From: Paenibacillus sp. LHD-117
GTDB taxonomy: Bacteria; Bacillota; Bacilli; Paenibacillales; Paenibacillaceae
Length of the DNA: 64,000 nucleotides
Direction: 5' to 3'
Assembly (NCBI RefSeq): GCF_030929555.1
Contig: NZ_JAVFVT010000024.1
Location: 1-64,000 of the forward strand
Shown piece after piece: positions 54,475 to 63,021 of the stretch. A model generated the notes under the pieces. It had not been told where the DNA came from, searched no databases, and saw only the letters and a list, made by a program, of their open reading frames with translations. Position 1 is the first letter of the stretch, and each line of letters begins with the position of its first letter. A program made the position numbers and the translations under genes.

Positions 54475-55377
54475 TTGGATGACGTGATCGGCATTGATAT
54501 TGGGGGCACGAACATCAGAGCGGGCCGGATCGACAGGCAGTTCAATCTGATTCGGAAGGAGACCGCTCTGACTTCAAACTTTCGAACCGCAGAGGAGCTG
54601 CTCGCCTGCATTTGCCGCATGGTCGACAGGCTGAATGAAGACGGACAGGTTAACCGGATCGGCATGGCTCTTCCCGCCCCCTGGAAAGACGGGATGGAGC
54701 GCATCATGGATATCACAAACATCCCCTGTTTGGAGAACATGCGCATGGCAGATGTGGCCCATTACTTTCCGGACTATACGCTCTACTTCGAGAACGATGT
54801 AAACGCAGCGGCGCTGCTTGAAGCGGAGCACGGCTCTTCCCGTCTTCATCCGACCTCCATGTATATCACCGTAAGCACGGGGATCGGAGGCGGCATTGTT
54901 GTGAACGGCAGGATCCATCAGGGCTCGCACGGCTATGCGGGCGAGATCGGCGGCATGATCATGGCCAGAAGAGAGGGAACGTCCGGCGCATACGAGACGT
55001 TGGAGTCGCTATGCAGCGGCATGGCACTGGAAGAAACGAGCAAGCGATGTTATGGTCCGCAAGCGGCGGCCGTTACCTTATTCGACAAGTACGAGCAGAA
55101 CGATGCGCAGGCGATATCGGCGGTGAATCAGTGGGTGGAGCATTTCTCCGATGCGATCGCCACGCTGAAGCAGACGCTGGATCCGGGTGTTTTCGTCGTA
55201 GGGGGAGCCGTTATCGAGCATAACCAATGGCTCTTGGAATTAGCGGCCGAGCGGGCGAGGGACAAGGTGCTGGAGCAACTGAAGGACAAGATTCATGTAA
55301 CGCTGCCGACCTTCGGTCCCGATGCGGGTCTGATTGGAGCAGCGTATCTTGCATACATTAACGACAGAGGAGCATGA
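54475..55377 (+). CDS. ROK-family sugar kinase
   Basis: A 300-residue kinase: ATP loop IGIDIGGTNIRAGRID, YFENDVNAAALLEAEHG with catalytic Asp, VSTGIGGGIVVNGRIHQGSH and YAGEIGGMIM, GGAVIEH near the end. The zinc cluster of many ROK kinases is absent. TTG 54475 is preferred, 11 bases after GGGAG; a GTG at 54463 is also in frame but too close to that site. It would phosphorylate the free sugar before the deaminase acts or after GH4 releases it. Its TGA overlaps the region of the GH4 start. Confidence 0.88.
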   Translation: MDDVIGIDIGGTNIRAGRIDRQFNLIRKETALTSNFRTAEELLACICRMVDRLNEDGQVNRIGMALPAPWKDGMERIMDITNIPCLENMRMADVAHYFPDYTLYFENDVNAAALLEAEHGSSRLHPTSMYITVSTGIGGGIVVNGRIHQGSHGYAGEIGGMIMARREGTSGAYETLESLCSGMALEETSKRCYGPQAAAVTLFDKYEQNDAQAISAVNQWVEHFSDAIATLKQTLDPGVFVVGGAVIEHNQWLLELAAERARDKVLEQLKDKIHVTLPTFGPDAGLIGAAYLAYINDRGA

Positions 55378-55382
55378 TTGCG

Positions 55383-56768
55383 ATGAAAAAACTGAAGGTT
55401 GCACTAATTGGAGCAGGGAGCATTTCCTTCGCACTGGGGGCTTTGCATGATATCGTGCTGTCCGGGCGTCTGCGGGAAGAGGCCGATCTGGAAGTCGCGT
55501 TGATGGACATTCATCCGGAGAATCTGGACCGGACTCACCGTTACGCGAAGGAATTGTTCGCCTCTTACGAGCTGCCGGCCAAATTGTGGGCGACAACAAG
55601 TCTGGAAGATGCGCTGACGGGCGCTCATTTCGCCATCGTTGCGATTGAAGTGGACCGCTATTTCTATTGGGCGCAAGATTTCCACATTCCGCGGCGCTAC
55701 GGCAGCAAGCAGGTCTATGGGGAGAACGGCGGCCCGGGATCGATGTTCCATACGCTGAGGAATCTGGGACCGATGCTGGATATTGCGCGCATGATGGAGA
55801 AGGTCTGCCCGGATGCTTGGTTTATCAACTACACCAATCCGGAAGCGAAGCTTGTGGAGGCTATATCTAAGTTGACTTCGATCAAGATCGTCGGGTTATG
55901 CCACGGGCTGGATATGGGCATTGATCAGGTCGCCCAGTTTCTGGAGCGGAATCCGGAGGAAATCGGCATCGAAGGCGGCGGGCTGAATCATTTCGGTTTC
56001 TTCACGAAGCTGTGGGACAAGAAGACGGGGGAGGATCTGTACCCGCTGTTCCGCGAGAAGGAGAAGCAAGCGAACAGGCTGGCTCACTTTGACCACATCG
56101 GGCTCTCCCGGACGTTGTTCCGCACGTACGGGTATTACCCTTACCCAGGAACGAACCATTGCGGGGAATATGTGCCGTATGCAGGCGATTTCTACGCCGG
56201 ACTGCCGCTGCAGTTCCGCTATGATCCGCTAAGCGAGAAGATTGGCGATCGCGCGTCCCGTACGCCCGACTTCGTCTATTGCGCGGGCGGCGATTCTTTG
56301 GACAAGGGTTTGTTTGACCGCGTAACCTCGCAAGAGGCATGGGTGGAACAAGCTTATGCGTTCGATCGCGATAAGGTGACATGCAGCAAGGAGTACGCCG
56401 TTCCGATTATCGAGAGCATCTTCTTCGGCTTCGAGACGGAGATCCATGCGGCCAATCTGCCGAATCGCGGCGCGATTCAAGGACTGCCCGACGACATGGT
56501 CGTCGAGACGCAGGCGATTGTGAACGGCAGCGGCATTTCGCTGAAGCCGATGGAGGTTGGGCTGCCGACGGCGATCATCGGTACGATCCACATTCAGGGA
56601 ACGATCCATAGGCTTCTGCTGGAGGCGTATGTCGAGAAATCCCGCACGAAGCTTCTGCAGGCTATTTTGTTGGATCCGCAGGCTCCTTCTTACTATCAGG
56701 CCTGCGCCATGATCGACGAGATGTGCGAGCTGCAGAAGGATCTGCTGCCCGCTTTGGAATGGAAGTAA
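55383..56768 (+). CDS. GH4 NAD-dependent alpha-glycosidase
   Basis: A 461-residue cytoplasmic enzyme of GH4, which cleaves by an NAD+ and Mn2+ dependent oxidation-elimination route. NAD site VALIGAGSISFALG; metal ligands Cys173 in GLCHG and His203 in GGGLNHFGF; NYTNPEAKL. GH4 subgroups are told apart by the residues after this Cys: CHS for alpha-galactosidase, CHE for alpha-glucosidase, CHG for alpha-glucuronidase-like enzymes. CHG here suggests a uronidase or a relative, such as the Bacillus LplD group. ATG 55383 is chosen for spacing to GAGGAG; ATG 55374 overlaps the kinase stop. Confidence 0.85.
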   Translation: MKKLKVALIGAGSISFALGALHDIVLSGRLREEADLEVALMDIHPENLDRTHRYAKELFASYELPAKLWATTSLEDALTGAHFAIVAIEVDRYFYWAQDFHIPRRYGSKQVYGENGGPGSMFHTLRNLGPMLDIARMMEKVCPDAWFINYTNPEAKLVEAISKLTSIKIVGLCHGLDMGIDQVAQFLERNPEEIGIEGGGLNHFGFFTKLWDKKTGEDLYPLFREKEKQANRLAHFDHIGLSRTLFRTYGYYPYPGTNHCGEYVPYAGDFYAGLPLQFRYDPLSEKIGDRASRTPDFVYCAGGDSLDKGLFDRVTSQEAWVEQAYAFDRDKVTCSKEYAVPIIESIFFGFETEIHAANLPNRGAIQGLPDDMVVETQAIVNGSGISLKPMEVGLPTAIIGTIHIQGTIHRLLLEAYVEKSRTKLLQAILLDPQAPSYYQACAMIDEMCELQKDLLPALEWK

Positions 56769-56820
56769 CCGGGACGGAGACAGCCGAACCGATTCAACTG
56801 CCAGAGGCGTCTTCACTCGC

Positions 56821-56855
56821 ACAACGCGCATCGATATTTAATCGGTGCGCGTTGT
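56821..56855 (+). terminator. Terminator of the ROK-nagB-GH4 operon
   Basis: ACAACGCGCA and TGCGCGTTGT form a perfect 10-bp stem, followed by TTCC. Confidence 0.6.
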
Positions 56856-56885
56856 TTCCATTTGGACCCTCGAAAAAGGGGCAAT

Positions 56886-56941
56886 TGTACGCGGAAAGGA
56901 GAAAGTGTACCTACCCGTAACGCCTTTACGCGGGCTATGAT
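56886..56941 (+). promoter_or_regulatory. Activator-type promoter, copy 4 (GH95-like)
   Basis: TGTACG at 56886 and TGTACC at 56906 are 20 bp apart; TATGAT begins at 56936, 30 bp after the second half-site. It shares with copy 1 the upstream CCC-N-GGGGCAA hairpin and an A/G-rich spacer, although the flanking genes are unrelated. Confidence 0.65.
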
Positions 56942-56950
56942 GAGCCTTAT

Positions 56951-56964
56951 CTAAAGCGCTATCA
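56951..56964 (+). promoter_or_regulatory. cre-like site after promoter copy 4
   Basis: CTAAAGCGCTATCA matches cre at 12 of 14, starting 15 bp after the first base of the -10 box. Confidence 0.5.
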
Positions 56965-56999
56965 TTCCAATTAAACCGAATTTCAGGAGGCAACGGGAG

Positions 57000-59414
57000 A
57001 TGCACATACAAGAGAAAGCTAGGAAACACACGATAACGTTCGAGGGGCCGGCTTTGGATTTTTTCGAAGGGGCGCTGCTAGGCAACGGCGGGCTGGGAGC
57101 GGTCGTGACGACGCGGCCGGACGCGGTCGTCATTCATTTCGGCCATAACAACGTCTGGGATATCCGCATCGCGGAAGAGCACGGTGACGAAATCGGCACG
57201 TTCGGGGAGCTGTTCGAACGACTGAAGGCCATACCGGAGCATTATGCTTCCTTGAGCGACGAGCCTTGGTATCGGGATTACGTGCGGATGGCCGGGGCCA
57301 ACTACGAGAAACCTTATCCGCGCCCGATGCCGTGCGGGTCGCTGCTGCTCGGCTTCGACCGGCGGACGACGGAGGTGCTCGGACACCGGCTGTCGATCGA
57401 GAACGGCTTATGCGAAATCGACTTTCTGACGGAGGACGGTGTCGCGACGCTTGCCGTATTCGTGGATCAGCGGGAGGACCGGCTGCTGGCAACGCTTCGA
57501 ACGGCGGGAGAGGGAGCAGGGATGCCGCATGCGAATATCTTTAACCGCGTCAAGCTGATTCCCGATCCCGAGACGCCGGCCGAGCTTCCTCGCTGCGCGG
57601 AGACGGTAGACGCCGTAGTGCGGGGGCTGTCTTTCCGGCAGCAGCTGCCTTTCTCCCTCGAGGATGCCGACGACGCCGGCGGCAAGTCGCGCGCTTTCCG
57701 CTTGACGGCCAGGCTGTCGACCGCCGTGCAGGCGCGCGCTAGCGGCAAGCCGCTGGAGGCCGCGCTTAGCGCGGGCGAATCCTTTGATCTTTACGTCGCT
57801 CTGGAGGAGGGGCTGGACCAGGACGTGAGCGCGGATGCGGGTGAACGTTTCGCCGGCATCGGGGAGCCGCATGGAGACGGGTTTCGGAATGCGCTCGCTG
57901 CGTCGGATGAGGTGTGGGAAGCTTACTGGTCGCGGTCGGGCGTGGAGCTGGAGGATGAATTTTTGGAGCGGATCTGGTATCGCAACCTGTATTTCTTCCA
58001 ATGCTCCGTCAAGCCGGAGGCGGCTTGCCCGGGGTTGTTCGCGAACTGGAGCTACGGTAAGATCGGCGCGGAATGGCATGGCGACTACCATATGAACTAC
58101 AACACGCAGCAGCCGTTCTGGGTCGCCTTCTCGAGCAATCATGCCGACAAACATCTCGCGTACGCGAACATGGTGGACCACGTGCTGCCGGTCAGCCGGA
58201 AGTGGGCGCAAGAGTATTACGGCCTTCGCGGCGCCTACTTCCCGCATTCCGCGTATCCGGTGGAGATGAACATGATGCCGTATCCCGTCCCGCATTGGGG
58301 CTGGGAAGTATGCGAGACCCCTTGGACGGTGCAGAGCCTATGGTGGCATTATCTCTATACGATGGACAAGAGCTTCCTGGCGGAGAGAGCGTTCGGGCCG
58401 ATCAAAGAAGCCGTCCTGTTCATGGTTGATTACATGAAACGTCCGGATGCCAGCGGCGGCGCTTGGGGCGACGACCACTTCCACATCTTCCCGACGGTCG
58501 TGCCGGAGCTGTACGAGCTGACGCCGGGTTTCCGCCGGAACTACGACTGCATCGTGGACCTGACGCTGACCAAGTTTCTATTCCGCGCCTTCGGGGAAGC
58601 TTGCGGCGCACTCGGGCGCGCGGAGGAAGAGGCGGAGCTGCTGGCGGATGTCCGGGACATCCTGGACCGATTCCCGGCATATCCGACGGCGAAATCGAGC
58701 AGGGGAACGGTATTCGTCTCCGTGCCGGGCGAGGATCCGGAGGTCGTGTACAACGTGCCGAACGGCGTGACGACCGTATTTCCCGGGGAAGAACATGGCC
58801 TCCATTCCCCGCCGGAGCAATACGAGATTGCGGTGAATTCGTACCTGAACCATCGGAACGAAGGCGGCAACGAGCTCGTGTTCCTGAACCTCGCGGGCGC
58901 CCGTCTCGGCAAGCTGGACCTGGAGCGGTTCAAGCGGCAAATCGCCTACTGCATGCTGCCGAACGGCACCTGCACGGATAAGCTGCTGGAGTCGGGCGGG
59001 CGTTATTCGGACACGACGCCGTTCGATTACATGAGGCCGATGGGCATTTGGTTCGAAAACTTCGCCTTGCCCGCGGTCATTAACGAATGCCTCATGCAAA
59101 GCTACAACGGCATCATCCGGCTGTTCCCGAATTGGCCGGCGGAGAAGAAGGCGGCTTTCCGCACGCTCCGCGCGGTCGGAGGTTTCCTCGTGAGCGCGTC
59201 CGTGGAAGGCGGCAAGGTGAAGGAAGTCGAGATCGTCAGCGAAGCGGGTTCGACGCTCCAGCTGTACAATCCGTGGACGGAAGCTCTACTCGTTTGCGAA
59301 CGGGGCGAAGAGAAGCTGGCTGGCGACGTGCTGTTGATCCCGACGGAAGCGGGGGAGCGCATTCGGTTGGTGCCTGTGGAAGGTGAACGCGAAAGCGAAA
59401 GAGCAAAGCATTGA
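57000..59414 (+). CDS. GH95-like (alpha/alpha)6 glycosidase
   Basis: An 804-residue protein without signal peptide. N-terminal beta domain with LLGNGGLGAVVTTRPDAVV and FGHNNVWDIRI, then a helical barrel with WHGDYHMNYNTQQPFW (about 358-374), YPVPHWGWEVCETPW, AWGDDHFHIFPTV, HSPPEQYEIAVNSYLNHRNE and a C-terminal beta domain with LFPNWP. The layout is that of GH95 and relatives, but the catalytic Asn pair and the GNFGG segment of the gene at 45942 are not preserved, so activity may differ. A decayed sibling lies at 17728. ATG behind AGGAGG. Driven by the GTAC-type promoter. Confidence 0.7.
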   Translation: MHIQEKARKHTITFEGPALDFFEGALLGNGGLGAVVTTRPDAVVIHFGHNNVWDIRIAEEHGDEIGTFGELFERLKAIPEHYASLSDEPWYRDYVRMAGANYEKPYPRPMPCGSLLLGFDRRTTEVLGHRLSIENGLCEIDFLTEDGVATLAVFVDQREDRLLATLRTAGEGAGMPHANIFNRVKLIPDPETPAELPRCAETVDAVVRGLSFRQQLPFSLEDADDAGGKSRAFRLTARLSTAVQARASGKPLEAALSAGESFDLYVALEEGLDQDVSADAGERFAGIGEPHGDGFRNALAASDEVWEAYWSRSGVELEDEFLERIWYRNLYFFQCSVKPEAACPGLFANWSYGKIGAEWHGDYHMNYNTQQPFWVAFSSNHADKHLAYANMVDHVLPVSRKWAQEYYGLRGAYFPHSAYPVEMNMMPYPVPHWGWEVCETPWTVQSLWWHYLYTMDKSFLAERAFGPIKEAVLFMVDYMKRPDASGGAWGDDHFHIFPTVVPELYELTPGFRRNYDCIVDLTLTKFLFRAFGEACGALGRAEEEAELLADVRDILDRFPAYPTAKSSRGTVFVSVPGEDPEVVYNVPNGVTTVFPGEEHGLHSPPEQYEIAVNSYLNHRNEGGNELVFLNLAGARLGKLDLERFKRQIAYCMLPNGTCTDKLLESGGRYSDTTPFDYMRPMGIWFENFALPAVINECLMQSYNGIIRLFPNWPAEKKAAFRTLRAVGGFLVSASVEGGKVKEVEIVSEAGSTLQLYNPWTEALLVCERGEEKLAGDVLLIPTEAGERIRLVPVEGERESERAKH

Positions 59415-59433
59415 ATACGATCGAATAGCGAGT

Positions 59434-59475
59434 AGGCCATTCACGGCGGGGAAACCCGTATTGGATGGCCTTTTG
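59434..59475 (+). terminator. Terminator of the GH95-like gene
   Basis: AGGCCAT and ATGGCCT enclose a CGGG-gaaa-CCCG hairpin, followed by TTTGTG. Confidence 0.7.
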
Positions 59476-59613
59476 TGCGCTTCTGCTTTCCGCTCTGTGA
59501 ATTTTCCATCCCCCCCTCTGTAGATTGTCCTGTTCACTCGGCACTCCATATTTGTTACATTTAATAGAACCAATAAAGAATGCGCTTACTTTTTCGCGCG
59601 GGAAGGGGGCGGC

Positions 59614-61446
59614 ATGTTCGGTTCGTTGCGATATCAAACTAAGATTTTTTTGACGTTGTCCGTCTTCCTGTTCGCGGTGCTTACGATCGTTAACGTCATT
59701 CATTATTTCCGCAATGAATCGTTGATCGAAAATGATATGGCGCAAAACAAGCAGCAGACGACGATCAAGCTTCAGGAGCAAGTCGACGACATGCTGGAGG
59801 AAATGGATAAGTTGTCGATCTCCGTCAATGCGTCCGACTCGATTATGGGCGTGCTCCGGGGGATCGCGTCCAATTCCGGGGAGAACTACTTCACCGCACA
59901 TCCGGAAACTAGCGCGGAAGTGCGCAATACACTGCTGTCCTTCACGTCGCTGCAGCCGCTCAAAGGGAGAATTAGCATCGTCAGCCGCTTCGGCGATTAT
60001 TTGGGATTAAGCAACAAGATGGACAATGTGAAAGCCGACAAATTTCAAGTGCGCGCCATGCCGACGTTCCGGGAGTACTTGGGTATGGAGGATTACAAAC
60101 GTTTTTTGCCGCCCCATCCCGATCCATGGTCCGAATCGGGAGATCGGGTCGTCTCGATCGTACGGCCGCTCAGGGATAACTACAATGTGTACGGATACGT
60201 GGAGATCAGCTATTCGGTCAAGGAGCTGGAAAACCTCTTTTTTTTCCGCAACGACCTGTCCTTCGGTAATGTGCTTATTCTCGGTCATGACCGCAGCGTA
60301 TTGTTCAGCAGCCTAAGCCCGGCCATTGCAAGCAATGTCGAAGAGAACGACCGCTTGAAGATGCCGCTGGATGAGGAATTTGGACATTTCCGAATGCAGT
60401 TTTCCGGATCTGATGAAATGGTGTTTTATTCGAAGCTGACGGCGGCGGATTGGACGGTTCTGCTGATCGAGGATGTATCCGTTTATCGCAGGCCTATCGC
60501 GTATTTGCGCTATAGCTCCGTTACGATTTTTTTGGCGGTGATGGCTGTATTGCTTCTGGCGCTCTATCTCTATACCAGCCGTGTGACAAGACCGCTCAGG
60601 AGACTGAAGGATTCACTGGCCAACGTCGATCTTGCGAAGCTGGAGCTTCTGCCCTCGAAGCTGAGAACCCGCAACGAAATTACGCTGCTCGGCGTGGCGT
60701 TTCAGGGCTTGCTCGACGAGCTGAAGCGGACGATGCGCCAAGAGGAGATGGCCAAGCAACGGGAGATGGTCGCGCAGATGAACGCGCTGCAAGCGCAGGT
60801 CAACCCTCACTTCCTCCATAATACGTTGACGGTCATCGCAGCCTACGGCAAGAGCTCGAGCAATCCGAAGGTAGTGGAAATGTGCATCGCGCTGTCGGAT
60901 ATGCTTCGATATACCATGAAGTTCGATAGGAAGGATTCTACCGTCGGGGCGGAGATAGAGCATGTGGAGCAATATTTGACGTTGATGCGAAGCAAGTACG
61001 AAGGGTTTCTGGAGATCGAAATGAACATCGATCCGGCGATCGCTCCCGTTCCAATACCGCGATTGTCTCTGCAGCCTCTCGTCGAGAACGCATTCCAGCA
61101 CGGGTTCGCGGGAATCGATCCGCCGTGGAAGCTTGCCGTATCGGGGACGGTCAGTGGCGATACGTGGACGATCTCGATCGCGGATAACGGAATCGGCTTG
61201 TCACCTGAGCTGCTGGAGAAGGTTCGGCAGCAAATCGGGCGGCTCCGAGACGATCCCGGAGCGGAGACGGACCGTCTTGTCGAAGAGGAAGGTGCAGCGG
61301 GCGGTTTGCCGATACGCGAGGGCAATGGCATCGGCCTTGCCAATGTGGTCGCCCGGCTGATCTTATTTTATGGTGAAGCCGTAGAGGTTCGGGTAGACCA
61401 AGCTCCGGCAGGCGGCGCGGTATTTACGATAATGGGGAGGCGATAA
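59614..61446 (+). CDS. YesM-type sensor histidine kinase
   Basis: A 610-residue membrane kinase, ATG behind GGAAGGGGGC. First membrane segment about 8-26, extracellular sensor to about 298, second about 300-325 (SSVTIFLAVMAVLLLALYLY), HAMP, then LQAQVNPHFLHNTLTVIAAY with phosphoacceptor His399 (HN replaces the usual YN), N box QPLVENAFQHGF and G boxes ADNGIGLS and GIGLANVVARL. Forms a unit with the regulator three bases downstream and the binding protein after it. Confidence 0.92.
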   Translation: MFGSLRYQTKIFLTLSVFLFAVLTIVNVIHYFRNESLIENDMAQNKQQTTIKLQEQVDDMLEEMDKLSISVNASDSIMGVLRGIASNSGENYFTAHPETSAEVRNTLLSFTSLQPLKGRISIVSRFGDYLGLSNKMDNVKADKFQVRAMPTFREYLGMEDYKRFLPPHPDPWSESGDRVVSIVRPLRDNYNVYGYVEISYSVKELENLFFFRNDLSFGNVLILGHDRSVLFSSLSPAIASNVEENDRLKMPLDEEFGHFRMQFSGSDEMVFYSKLTAADWTVLLIEDVSVYRRPIAYLRYSSVTIFLAVMAVLLLALYLYTSRVTRPLRRLKDSLANVDLAKLELLPSKLRTRNEITLLGVAFQGLLDELKRTMRQEEMAKQREMVAQMNALQAQVNPHFLHNTLTVIAAYGKSSSNPKVVEMCIALSDMLRYTMKFDRKDSTVGAEIEHVEQYLTLMRSKYEGFLEIEMNIDPAIAPVPIPRLSLQPLVENAFQHGFAGIDPPWKLAVSGTVSGDTWTISIADNGIGLSPELLEKVRQQIGRLRDDPGAETDRLVEEEGAAGGLPIREGNGIGLANVVARLILFYGEAVEVRVDQAPAGGAVFTIMGRR

Positions 61447-61449
61447 GGC

Positions 61450-63021
61450 ATGAACCGAATTATGCTCATCGAAGACGAACCGCCCATCCTTCATATGATT
61501 AAGGGAATGATCGAGTCATCTCCACAGGGCTTTGTCGTATCGCATACGGCTTTCAACGGGGCGAAGGCGCTGAAGATGCTGGAAGAGGATGGAGCGAAGC
61601 CGGACTTGATCGTGACGGATATTCGGATGCCGGTTATGGACGGGCTTCAATTCATGCGGGAGCTGTCCGAGAGAGGGTACGAGATCCCTTGCATCATCTT
61701 GTCTGGTTACAGCGACTTTAACTATGCCCGTGAGGCCCTGCAGCAGAACGCATGGGATTATTTGCTCAAGCCGCTGAAGGATGACCATCTGGAGCAAGCG
61801 CTGGCCAAAGCTTCCGCCATGCTTCGCAAGCGCAAATCTAAAGCGGAACGAGCCTATATGAAGCGGGTATTGCAGCTGGCTGACGATTTCGGAGAGGAAC
61901 CCGCGAATCCGGGATATCCGCATTATCAGCTGCTGCTCATAAGGAGAGGATCCTACCGGACCGGCGCTTGGGAAGATCGGCTGCCTTCGCCCGGCGACGG
62001 CTATCAAAGGTGGAATGATGACGCCATGGAGGCGGCGGTTAGTCCCGAATGGAAGGCGGCTCCCATATGGTGGATGAGCGGATGGGCGTCGAATGAGAGA
62101 ATTGCGGTTCGCGCTTTGATGGACCCGCAATCGGGAGCCGTTCGCCGGGAAGCGGCAGAATCCATGCTGGCCGCATGGGCATCCCATGCGGCAGCGGATG
62201 AAGGGGCCGTTAATATGGCCGTCTCCGAGCCCATTGTCGAGGAGAAGCTCGCGGCTACGCTTCGTACACTCAGGGAAGCATTAGCCCGCGAGACGAGGTT
62301 CGGCGAATCGCGCTTATGGATGCAAGGCGGCGATATGCGGCGTCCCGGCTTTGTCTTGACGTCGGAGTTGGATCAGGCCTGCCGCAGCCTGACCCATTCG
62401 GCCGATTATGAATCGTTCGAGAAGGCTATGCAAGGATGGGTAAGAGAGTGGCGTAAGGAAGGCTACGGGCAGGCCGAAGCGGAGAGTCTATTCTCGGCGA
62501 TCGTCCGTTCCTTCCATGCGCATTGGCCGAAGGAAATTGCTTCGACCGTGGCTGCATTCGATGCGAACGAGCTTGTATCCGGCTGCCGGACGCTGGATGA
62601 AGCGGTGGAGCAGTTCTGCTTATACATGAAGGAAGGATACGCGGCATTGGCCAAGAGCCGCCCAGACCGTTCGGCCAAAGATTTGATGGAGAACGTCCAG
62701 CGTTACTTGGACGAACACTTCATGGAGCCGATCGGCAGCGACAAGCTGCAGCAAGTGTTCGGCTATAACAAAACGTACATTTCCAACGTGTTCAGCGACG
62801 TCGTCGGCATGCCGCCCGGCAAATATTTGGCGAAGCTCCGCATCGACAAAGCGATCGCGCTCATCCATGAACGGCCCGAGCTGTCGCTCCGCCAGATCGC
62901 GGAGCTCATCGGCTACGAAGACAGTCTGTACTTCAGCAAAGTATTCAAAAACGCGACGGGGGTCAGCCCGAGGGAATACAAGGAGAGGCGGGAGAAGGAT
63001 GGACAGAGCGGGGTCATGTAA
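61450..63021 (+). CDS. YesN-type response regulator (AraC output)
   Basis: A 523-residue regulator. Receiver: EDE at 8-10, phosphoacceptor Asp57 in LIVTDIRM, ILSGYSDFNYAREAL and LLKPLKD. The output domain fills the last 100 residues: IGSDKLQQVFGYNKTYISNV, LRQIAELIGYEDSLYFSKVF, GVSPREYKE. The end overlaps the next gene by 23 bases. Confidence 0.93.
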   Translation: MNRIMLIEDEPPILHMIKGMIESSPQGFVVSHTAFNGAKALKMLEEDGAKPDLIVTDIRMPVMDGLQFMRELSERGYEIPCIILSGYSDFNYAREALQQNAWDYLLKPLKDDHLEQALAKASAMLRKRKSKAERAYMKRVLQLADDFGEEPANPGYPHYQLLLIRRGSYRTGAWEDRLPSPGDGYQRWNDDAMEAAVSPEWKAAPIWWMSGWASNERIAVRALMDPQSGAVRREAAESMLAAWASHAAADEGAVNMAVSEPIVEEKLAATLRTLREALARETRFGESRLWMQGGDMRRPGFVLTSELDQACRSLTHSADYESFEKAMQGWVREWRKEGYGQAEAESLFSAIVRSFHAHWPKEIASTVAAFDANELVSGCRTLDEAVEQFCLYMKEGYAALAKSRPDRSAKDLMENVQRYLDEHFMEPIGSDKLQQVFGYNKTYISNVFSDVVGMPPGKYLAKLRIDKAIALIHERPELSLRQIAELIGYEDSLYFSKVFKNATGVSPREYKERREKDGQSGVM

